Shown here in pieces: positions 1-7,092 of a stretch of DNA of 56,806 nt. The stretch is from Humidesulfovibrio sp. (GTDB lineage: Bacteria; Desulfobacterota; Desulfovibrionia; Desulfovibrionales; Desulfovibrionaceae), in the NCBI RefSeq assembly GCF_030689645.1, contig NZ_JAUYFU010000024.1, positions 1-56,806 on the forward strand. The letters are read 5' to 3'. Below the pieces are notes generated by a model. The model did no database searches. It saw only the letters and a list, made by a program, of their open reading frames with translations, and was not told the DNA's origin. Made by a program: the position numbers and the translations under genes. How positions within the stretch are numbered: position 1 is the first letter of the stretch; each line of letters opens with the position of its first letter.

Positions 1-145
1 GGAGCCGATTAGTCATCAGATTTGGGCTTGGGTAGAATGGATTCAGTGGTCAACTTCAATTTTTTCCACCCCCCCCCTCCGGGCGCTTGCATTGTTGCCG
101 CGAGAAAGTGTGTACTGCTCGCATCACTTCCAAAGGAGCAACATT

Positions 146-880
146 ATGGGAATGAGCGGTTCAGCAGCCTTCATCGCAGCACAGATTCAGCGCGACATGC
201 CCAGGGATGGGACTGGCTCTGTTGACGCCCTCAGCTTGGCCAATGCCGCCGGCGTCGGGCTTGATGAAGCGCTCGAGAGTAGTCTCACTGAAGCGATAGC
301 GGAGCTGACGTTCCACCATCCAGAAACTCAATTTTCTGGCGAGGTGCAAGGCGACCGAGTGGTGTTTGAGCGCAAGCCTGTCGCCCGTGGGCTGATTGAG
401 TTTATGCCGGCGGGTGGCTTGGTACAACCTACTGCCGCCGAAATGCCGCGTGAAGTTGATCCAGAGGTTGTCTCCAGACTCATGGCTTCGGCTGTTTCGT
501 ATGGAGATCGGCAGGACGCTGCTGGGCGCCGCAACCTGGTGATGGCATTAAGCAATCGACCTGCCGACGAAGTCGAGGCGATCCTTGGCAGCGCGCTCTG
601 GACAAAGAAGAAGCAGGGCATCCGCTTTTGGGCGGCAGCAACGAAGCGCCTTAAGGAAGCCACGAATGCCGCTGCTTGGGCAAAGCGCCTCGTGGAAGCA
701 AAAGATTGCATGATTGAGCAGCAGTCAAATGTTAACATGCTCGCCGTTGTGTTGGCCAAGGCGGATGAGGGCAGACTGATTGAGGAGTCGCTTGCTGCCG
801 GCGTGCTTCCGAGCCGCGTTCGTGCCGAGATTGAGAGACGCAAGCGCGAGAAAACGGCCAAAGAAAGTGAAGAGAAGTGA
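146..880 (+). CDS. hypothetical protein of the accessory region
   Basis: I do not recognise this 244-residue protein. The ATG at 146 is chosen because AAGGAG lies about 8 bases upstream; an in-frame TTG-type extension to 92 has no such site. There is no signal peptide or membrane segment. The C-terminal third is helical and strongly charged (Lys/Arg/Glu-rich tail ending in KESEEK), and residues around 150 to 185 are rich in basic residues and tryptophan, so nucleic-acid contact is possible but unproven. It stands alone, ends at a strong hairpin terminator and faces a second unrecognised gene. The location in a tRNA-bounded block suggests an island or phage-derived gene. Confidence 0.7.
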   Translation: MGMSGSAAFIAAQIQRDMPRDGTGSVDALSLANAAGVGLDEALESSLTEAIAELTFHHPETQFSGEVQGDRVVFERKPVARGLIEFMPAGGLVQPTAAEMPREVDPEVVSRLMASAVSYGDRQDAAGRRNLVMALSNRPADEVEAILGSALWTKKKQGIRFWAAATKRLKEATNAAAWAKRLVEAKDCMIEQQSNVNMLAVVLAKADEGRLIEESLAAGVLPSRVRAEIERRKREKTAKESEEK

Positions 881-890
881 GCAAGTGAGA

Positions 891-917
891 GGGCGGGGTT
901 TCCCCCGCCCATTTTTT
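891..917 (+). terminator. intrinsic terminator between convergent genes
   Basis: GGGCGGGG (891-898), a four-base loop, and CCCCGCCC (903-910) form an uninterrupted 8-bp GC stem followed by A and six T. It lies 10 bases after the stop at 880, and the T-tract runs into the stop codon of the opposing gene at 916. Confidence 0.85.
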
Positions 918-1839
918 AGCGTTCTACGACGTTTTCGCTTACCCTCGGCGCTCCTGGCGCTTCTGTCCGAATGAAGAACTGGGCCACTGTCCAATCCTCC
1001 GCTGCGACGAGCTTCCCGGCACGGGAGTAGCCGTTGCGCCACGTCTGTCGTGGTGCTGTCGGCTTGCAGCGGCTATCCCACGCAGCCCCGAAAGGGCGTA
1101 CAGGAATATTCTTGGCGGCTTCGCGCACAAGGTCTGGCGTGAAGTCGACGAACTTCCTTTGGCGGTACTGGTCGGCTATCTTCGAAGCGAAGCTCAACGC
1201 GCTTTCGGAGATACGCTCCGGTCTCCAGCCAGTACCCCAGGCGCAAGTGAAGCGCTCCTCGGTCTCGCAGACTACAGCAGCCGGGAGCAGTCCTGCGAGG
1301 ATCACACCGGCGTTGCGCACGAAGGACACGATCTCGGAACCGCCCGGGCGCGCAAATTGGCCATTGGGCCATAGGTGCCCGAGCTGCCGCCACGGCGCGA
1401 TTACGGGGTCAACGCGTGGTGCCAGAAAGCCACACACCGGCCTCATCTGCACGGTGACGTTGCCCTGGGTATCGGCCCATCCGCCGATCAGCTCTACGGC
1501 GTCGAAGGAAGCGAGCGAGTAGTAGGCGCTTGGTACGTTGGCCATGCTCATGTCGATGCCGATGGGGAGACTGGCCAAGCTCGCTACTATCTCATGGCTT
1601 GGCGACAGGCTCTCCGCGTGCTGCACAAGCCCGCGCTGTACACGCATAATGATGCGTAGCGCGGTACGATGCGGCGCGCCGCGGAGGTCGAGGCACCCTT
1701 CGACGGCGAGTTGGTAGCCTTCCCGACGCACGACGATTTGCCGGGTGTTCACTGTCCGGCAGGGCTTGCCGGTTCGGTGCGACAGCCCCGGCAGCACGAC
1801 AGGTTTCTTGAGAGTGACGAGAGCGATTTCTTCGACCAT
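916..1839 (-). CDS. hypothetical protein of the accessory region
   Basis: This 307-residue protein has no family I can name. The start is well supported: AAAGGAG lies about 7 bases before the ATG at 1839. The N-terminal 60 residues look like a beta-rich domain with alternating hydrophobic and basic residues. The middle holds several Gly/Pro/Trp-rich turns (IGGWADTQ, APWRQLGHLWPNGQ). The C-terminus is basic (residues 240 to 280). No catalytic signature, signal peptide or membrane segment is visible. It converges on the preceding gene, sharing the terminator between them. Its setting among other orphan genes suggests mobile-element ancestry, possibly a replication or phage-type protein, but this is only context. 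Confidence 0.7.
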   Translation of the reverse strand: MVEEIALVTLKKPVVLPGLSHRTGKPCRTVNTRQIVVRREGYQLAVEGCLDLRGAPHRTALRIIMRVQRGLVQHAESLSPSHEIVASLASLPIGIDMSMANVPSAYYSLASFDAVELIGGWADTQGNVTVQMRPVCGFLAPRVDPVIAPWRQLGHLWPNGQFARPGGSEIVSFVRNAGVILAGLLPAAVVCETEERFTCAWGTGWRPERISESALSFASKIADQYRQRKFVDFTPDLVREAAKNIPVRPFGAAWDSRCKPTAPRQTWRNGYSRAGKLVAAEDWTVAQFFIRTEAPGAPRVSENVVER

Positions 1840-2395
1840 GGTTTTCTCCTTTATTGCTGGTCAAAAGGATCCACGATCTCTCGAATTATCGCTTAAAAAT
1901 CTAGATCAAAATTTGCGAAATGACGATTTCGAAGTCTTGACTTCAGCACCGTACCACTGTGCTGTAGGGAAGAAATTTCTTTCGTTTCCTTCAGCGAGAC
2001 CTTCGCTACCGAGAAGGTAGCACAAGCACGACGCGCGGCAAGGCAACCCCTGGCGGGGGCGGCTACGCCGCGCCTTGCCGTCCGCCGCTGGCTCGTGCAG
2101 CTCCTCGCTTGTGGGCGACGGTCGAAGATGCCTCGCCTCTGGCGGGGGCTCGGGTCAAAGATGATGTGAAGGGGCGTAGCGGCTGGATACAGTGGTGTTG
2201 GAATCTCGACGCCGCGCCTTGCTTGACGGTTGAATCCTGCGGAGTACCTTGTCGATCGCGCCGGATTCCTGGCAGCTAGTCGGCGCGCAGGGGGATGGCG
2301 CGCAACTATCTGAAGACGATCACTTTTTCCTGGGCTCTTCTTCGAGTTTGTGCTATAGGTTGATTCCAAAATCGCACAAAGCACAAGGAGAAAAT
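1840..2395. other. 556-base non-coding gap with short direct repeats
   Basis: No convincing gene is seen between the divergent start at 1839 and the start at 2396. The left 100 bases are AT-rich, in contrast to the surroundings, and would suit promoters. A 14-base direct repeat, ACGCCGCGCCTTGC, occurs at 2065-2078 and 2209-2222, and TGGCGGGGGC occurs at 2051-2060 and 2140-2149. Open frames here lack ribosome-binding sites and have random composition. Confidence 0.5.
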
Positions 2396-2926
2396 ATGGA
2401 CGGAATCCTCATTTGCGGCGCCCTCCTCATCGCTATAATGCTCCTGCGTCAGCGTGGCCAGGATTCGGATGCGGTGGCTTACGCGCCGGTTAGCGCTGAC
2501 ACGGACGACAGCTACCACACAGGTGCCCTCTTCGGTAGCAATCTCTCTACGCATGAGAGCTCGTTTCTTTCCAGCGGCGACGATTGGTCGGACAGCAGCG
2601 CGATAGACGACAGCTACAACACGGACACGCTCGGCCATTCTAGCGATGATGATTGGATGGCGAGCGGCACGATAGGCGATAGCGCCACTAGCAGCTACGA
2701 ATCTGCTTTCAGCTCGGATACGGACTGGATGACGGACCCGTCCTGTGCGCACCTGGGGGGCAACATATACCACGATACGCCTATGGACCCCACGCATCAC
2801 GACGACGACTGCTTCTCTAGCTCGTCAGGCTACGATGACTCGCTCTCGTCGAGTAGTTTCGAGGATAGCTGGTCCAGCAGCAGCTCTGACGACTCGTTCT
2901 CTTCTTGCAGCAGCTTCAACGACTAG
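2396..2926 (+). CDS. membrane-anchored Ser/Asp-rich repeat protein
   Basis: A 176-residue protein of unknown function. Residues 4 to 17 (ILICGALLIAIMLL) are a single N-terminal hydrophobic helix, followed by RQR, so the chain is probably anchored by its N-terminus. The remainder is low-complexity and very acidic, made of Ser, Asp, Gly, Tyr and Thr. Imperfect repeats of about 25 to 30 residues each begin with a Ser-rich D-D/T-D-W element (SSGDDW, SSDDDW, SSDTDW), then the end becomes nearly pure Ser/Asp. The start at 2396 follows AAGGAG by 5 bases; a longer frame from 2249 lacks a site. It is monocistronic with a hairpin downstream. Such tails are usually disordered; a role in surface display, ion binding or phosphorylation is speculation. 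Confidence 0.75.
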   Translation: MDGILICGALLIAIMLLRQRGQDSDAVAYAPVSADTDDSYHTGALFGSNLSTHESSFLSSGDDWSDSSAIDDSYNTDTLGHSSDDDWMASGTIGDSATSSYESAFSSDTDWMTDPSCAHLGGNIYHDTPMDPTHHDDDCFSSSSGYDDSLSSSSFEDSWSSSSSDDSFSSCSSFND

Positions 2927-2963
2927 CCGTCTGATACCCATGCCGTAGCGAGACGGCACAAGC

Positions 2964-2990
2964 AAAAGAGGGAGCCACGGCCCCCCTTTT
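2964..2990 (+). terminator. imperfect hairpin terminator
   Basis: AAAAGAGGGAGC and GCCCCCCTTTT pair around the loop CACG with two A-C mismatches, ending in four T. It lies 38 bases after the stop of the Ser/Asp-rich gene. Confidence 0.5.
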
Positions 2991-3185
2991 GTTGAGCCGA
3001 TTCCTCTTCAGCAATGAACGGCTTGAGCAAGTCGCCAAGTCAGCCTCATGCCCGAAAGAACGTCAGTCTGTGGCACAGCCCCGAGCCCCGAGGTCGTTCT
3101 TCAAGGCGATTCAGCTTTCTGCGGGCGTGAAGACGTAGGCGGAAGCGATTTCAACGAAGGGAGGCGGGGATACGTCAATAGCGGG

Positions 3186-3878
3186 TTATTCGTGCGGCTG
3201 GCCCAGGTTCATATCGATCCACAGGTGATGGAGGCGGATGGTTGTACCGTCGCAGCGCGAATGCGCTGACTCCGTGCGGGCCTTTCCGCAGATCTTGTCG
3301 ATTTCCAGCGGGTTCAGGCTGTCATCTTGAGTCCACTCAAGGCCATCAGTGCAGCCTGTGATTCGTGCGAAACTGCTGTTGATGTGGCTGTGAACTGATT
3401 CAAACCCGTCTTTTTGGACATAGCCGATCATGCCTGCTGTGTCGTGCTCCTGGCCGTGCAGGCACAACCGAAATCGCTGAATGCCACCGCTTGTTGCCGT
3501 ACATCCGGTGACATACTCGTCTCTGCGGGCCTTTGTTGACGCAGGCAGCCTCTTCGCTTCAAACACGGTAATGCTGTCGTGCATGGATTCGTAGCCGCAC
3601 GCGAGAATGGCGGCGGACGCCGGTTTTGCCGCGATGTCGATACGGCGTTGACCTGCCTGTGATTGCTCATGGTGGAACAAGAACAGTCCATCGTTCCGCG
3701 CTTTGTACGACAGGTGGACGCAGAGTTGTTCATTGAGCTTGCTCTCTGCGACACAGGGCTCCCGCTTCGAGTCACGCCAGGCGTCCAGGTGCTCGAACAC
3801 GAAATCCATGACGTTCGAGACAAGGATGCTTTTCAGTTTGGCGGGCGCATTCCCAGCCTTTACGCTGGGTTCATGCAT
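3186..3878 (-). CDS. putative PD-(D/E)xK nuclease partner of the methyltransferase
   Basis: About 230 residues. The visible signature is RRIDIAAK followed some 23 residues later by ITVFEAKR, which matches the beta-strand D and ExK layout of PD-(D/E)xK nucleases. I infer endonuclease function from that plus context and did not recognise a close family. The gene begins inside the end of the large methyltransferase: ATG at 3878 overlaps its TGA at 3873-3871, so the two are translationally coupled and probably form one operon. In-frame upstream ATGs at 3893 and 3923 are possible alternative starts. The C-terminal 90 residues contain several His and Cys but no clear zinc ligand set. The likely role is the cutting component of a restriction-modification pair. 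Confidence 0.6.
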   Translation of the reverse strand: MHEPSVKAGNAPAKLKSILVSNVMDFVFEHLDAWRDSKREPCVAESKLNEQLCVHLSYKARNDGLFLFHHEQSQAGQRRIDIAAKPASAAILACGYESMHDSITVFEAKRLPASTKARRDEYVTGCTATSGGIQRFRLCLHGQEHDTAGMIGYVQKDGFESVHSHINSSFARITGCTDGLEWTQDDSLNPLEIDKICGKARTESAHSRCDGTTIRLHHLWIDMNLGQPHE

Positions 3879-6717
3879 CCTGATTGTCCGCATCGATGAT
3901 GTCCTTGAGAATGCCGTCGACATCCCGAATGGCGGCAGACCGTATCCAGTAGCGCAAGAGGTCGGGCTTTATGAGGATTACCATGTCCGCTTCAAAAAAA
4001 CGCACAACCCGCACGGTGCTCAACGCCATGCCGAATTGTTTAAAAATCGTACTCTTGAGGTGCTGCGCCCAATCCCCAGCCAGCCAGTCGACCGTTGCTT
4101 CACCGGTGAGGCTGAATGCCTGAAGCCGTAGGCCTTCCGCCTGCCCTTGAGTGGCGAGACTTGCCTGAGGGAAGCCCCGACGCATCAGCTTCAAGAATGT
4201 CTCGGAATAGGCCTGGAGGTCTTCCGTGGAGGCCTTGGATTTTAGGAGGGGCGAATCTTGCCCAAGGCGGACATAGTCGCCCATGTATGAACAAAGGTCA
4301 TTGAGCAAATCCGTTTCCCAAGGGGCCAATTGCCAGTCGCCATCCTGTGGCCAAGGGAGACTAACAATGTCTTCTTTCAAAAGCGCAGTGGCCTTTGCAA
4401 TAAAAAGGCGTGTGCTCAACAAATAGCAGCACGCACGCAGAACTTCCCTATTTTTTAAGAACTGCAGCCGGAAGGCCTTGAGCCGCTGGGCACGCTTGGC
4501 TGGGTCAATAATACCTATTATCTCATGCCGGTATGCTAGCGGTCCGCTTTCCCAGAACGCGCAGTGAAGTTTTTCGTGTTCCTTAATCAACACTAATGGA
4601 CCACAGAACTGGGCTTCGTTGTGCGGTCTATGATACTTGTCGTCATCGCTCTCGACTGTCAGCAATGCGTTTGGTGAAATAGTGTCATTATTGAAGGCCG
4701 CAGTCGGTAGAAGTGGCCTTCCCGTGAGCCATTTCGCTTCGGTCTTGCCTCCCTTGCCGGCAATATATCCTTCACCAATTTTCCACCCATTAGCAGAGAT
4801 GGTATCACCGAGAGAAGGCATCTCCTTCAGACGCTTGGCTAGATGGAAAAGCCTTCCGCCCCCTAGAAGGTTTGCTCTCCATACCCACGGATACAATTTG
4901 ACCATGCCTTGTGGGACTTTATGGTGGTCGTAATGGTCCAGCTCGAAGCTGATTTGGTTTTTTGTGGCGAAGGTCCGTCGGAATGTCCAGTGCCGGATCA
5001 CATGCCCTGAATTCGGCGTATGGTTCTTCGCATGGATTGCGACGATTTTGGGGTCAGCTCCTTGAAACAGCCCACGAATAGAGACGAAATCCAAAACCGT
5101 ATCAACCAAGTGCGAGGCGAAGAGTGAGTTCCGGAACGTAACCGTCTGATTGTTATACAACAACCCCGCTGGTTGAATCATGCAGAGTTGGCCGGACGGG
5201 GTGAGGCACGATTTTAGGCATGCCTCAAGGACGTAGTGTGATATCTGCTGGTCTGGGACAGAGCCGTTTCGGCCCGCCAAGTCCAATGCCATTTCGGGAG
5301 TGATCTTGGATTGAAAAGGCGGATTTCCGGCGATGACATCAAACCCATTCGAGCCTTTGGTGTGCCGTTTTGCCGCCGCCGCCAGTTTAGCGAAGTCTCC
5401 GACGAACAGGTTCCGATCCATCAACTTGTCGAAGCGCAGATCCTTCCAAATGATGTCTGGTTGCAAGGCGTCGCAGATTGCCAAGGCCAGGCTGAAGGAC
5501 GCGACATGGGCAGCCTCCTCCTGGAGCTCAATCCCGAAAATGCTATCCGCCAACAGCTGCTTTAGGTCGCCGGGGTTTGGCTTGCCCCAGTTGTTCGTGG
5601 CGAGGCGGGCATAAATGAGACGCCGGAAAGCCGCGACCAGGAATATGCCCGAGCCGCACGTTGGGTCCAAAAAGGTCTCGTTCCCCTGCAGCCTGTCCAA
5701 CGGCATGACCTGGTCGAGCAGCAGGTTGACGAGAAGCGGCGGAGTGAAAACAGAGCCTGTGCCGTCTTCAGCGAAAAGCTGGTAAATGTGGCTGAGCACC
5801 TCGACCGGGATGCACTCAAATGAGTAAATGTCCCAGAAATAGAGCTGTCCCCTGGCGTCGCTCCTCGGCTGCACGACGTCGGCGAGCTTGCGCAGCATCC
5901 GCTCGTCTAGGGTCTGTCCACCCTCCGGCAGTAGGAAAATGTCACCGTTGAATTTCTCTTCCAGGGCCTTGAACATCACAACGACGTCACCTGGGGTCGC
6001 CTGTTTCAGCACATCCAGAAACGACTTCGCGCCTGGGTGGAACAAAGAGAACCAGCTTTGGGTCTCCGCAGGGAAGACCTTGCGATCCTCAAGGTATTTC
6101 ACAAGAAGTGTCAGCAGGAGAAGTCGACGAGCCATGGGGTTGTTTGCCCCGCCAAGCTTCTCGTCAGCGTCCTTGACCTTCTCGATCAAGACCTTGTGTG
6201 CCCCTTTGTTGGGCTTGACGTGCTTGGCGTTTCGCTCGTCCTCCCAAAACGTCCCGTCGGCGAGCCTGTAAGCCGAAAACCGCTCGGGGCGGTCGTCGAG
6301 CGCCGCTGAAATCCGCCTAGAGTCGGAAATCGCTGCAAACGGTTTCGGCTTCCAGTCCTCTTTGCTTTTGGCGGCGGCGCCTGAAGCGCACGACAGGACA
6401 TCGACATGGTCTTGCCAGCTCACATAGAGCAATGGCGACATCCCGCTCAACCACAGACGGTGATGAAGGTCGCAGATGTCGTTGGACGAAAACTTCGAGT
6501 CCGCCTCATCGATGACGTAGGCGGCGACTTGTGACGAGCGGCCGTCGGCAAAGCGTCGGAAAAAGACATAGTCGATACGGTCGCACAAAGCGTACGCTTG
6601 GCGCAGAGCTATTTGCTCGTCAATCGCAAGAGTGGCGGGAGGTGAGGCGCAAACCTTTTCAAGACCGGGTGGAGCGGTTTCTGCCGTGAGATGTAGCTGT
6701 GCGAGAATTTTGGTCAT
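3871..6717 (-). CDS. N6-adenine DNA methyltransferase, restriction-modification type
   Basis: A 948-residue protein of the Eco57I/HsdM-like class of gamma-type N6-adenine methyltransferases. Motif I (SAM binding) is DPTCGSGIFL near residue 351, and motif IV (catalytic) is NPPFQSK near residue 465. About 300 residues precede the catalytic core, including FFRRFADGRSSQVAAYVID near residue 53 and LLYVSWQDHVDVLSC, and about 400 residues follow it, probably for target recognition. No clear ExK nuclease motif is seen in its N-terminus, in contrast to its upstream neighbour. It overlaps the small putative nuclease gene downstream by 8 bases. Upstream is a 375-base gap, so it may have its own promoter. 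The DNA target and modification pattern cannot be told from the sequence. Confidence 0.85.
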   Translation of the reverse strand: MTKILAQLHLTAETAPPGLEKVCASPPATLAIDEQIALRQAYALCDRIDYVFFRRFADGRSSQVAAYVIDEADSKFSSNDICDLHHRLWLSGMSPLLYVSWQDHVDVLSCASGAAAKSKEDWKPKPFAAISDSRRISAALDDRPERFSAYRLADGTFWEDERNAKHVKPNKGAHKVLIEKVKDADEKLGGANNPMARRLLLLTLLVKYLEDRKVFPAETQSWFSLFHPGAKSFLDVLKQATPGDVVVMFKALEEKFNGDIFLLPEGGQTLDERMLRKLADVVQPRSDARGQLYFWDIYSFECIPVEVLSHIYQLFAEDGTGSVFTPPLLVNLLLDQVMPLDRLQGNETFLDPTCGSGIFLVAAFRRLIYARLATNNWGKPNPGDLKQLLADSIFGIELQEEAAHVASFSLALAICDALQPDIIWKDLRFDKLMDRNLFVGDFAKLAAAAKRHTKGSNGFDVIAGNPPFQSKITPEMALDLAGRNGSVPDQQISHYVLEACLKSCLTPSGQLCMIQPAGLLYNNQTVTFRNSLFASHLVDTVLDFVSIRGLFQGADPKIVAIHAKNHTPNSGHVIRHWTFRRTFATKNQISFELDHYDHHKVPQGMVKLYPWVWRANLLGGGRLFHLAKRLKEMPSLGDTISANGWKIGEGYIAGKGGKTEAKWLTGRPLLPTAAFNNDTISPNALLTVESDDDKYHRPHNEAQFCGPLVLIKEHEKLHCAFWESGPLAYRHEIIGIIDPAKRAQRLKAFRLQFLKNREVLRACCYLLSTRLFIAKATALLKEDIVSLPWPQDGDWQLAPWETDLLNDLCSYMGDYVRLGQDSPLLKSKASTEDLQAYSETFLKLMRRGFPQASLATQGQAEGLRLQAFSLTGEATVDWLAGDWAQHLKSTIFKQFGMALSTVRVVRFFEADMVILIKPDLLRYWIRSAAIRDVDGILKDIIDADNQDA

Positions 6718-7092
6718 AGCTACTCTCTGCTTGTGGGGAACAAGGCACGCTCCAGATTAGGCGCTGTCGAACGTCAATCTTGGGGGCTCTCGTCCGCATG
6801 AGGCACCCACGTAAGGACCATTCATGACACCTTGTCACAGGGTGTGCAGTTTGTAAAGGCATCCGGTCAAGAATGCCGTATTTTAATAACAATGTCAGCT
6901 TGTAAGGCCACTGGAGGCGTTCCGTTCAACCCATTTCCTGCGCTGTGGTGGTCGGTGATCAAGCATGGCAGCCGCCGCCGGGGGGAGCTCCTCGCGACCA
7001 TCTCGGAGTGGGCACTGGGCGCTCTGCTGCCCTTGAGAAACAAAGGAACTTCTTTCAATCTGCGAGAGCAGGTCCGCAGCATTCTACGCCTT
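6718..7092. other. gap between the two restriction-modification units
   Basis: No gene, repeat or convincing terminator is seen in these 375 bases. An open frame on the plus strand (6832-7200) has no ribosome-binding site and runs into the opposite strand of the MmeI-like gene, so I treat it as a shadow. The segment is long enough for a promoter of the methyltransferase gene. Confidence 0.4.

Noticed and set aside
69-77. Run of nine C upstream of the first gene, as a possible phase-variable tract
   Set aside because: It lies outside any gene, in the promoter or leader region. Without comparison between strains it is only a homopolymer.
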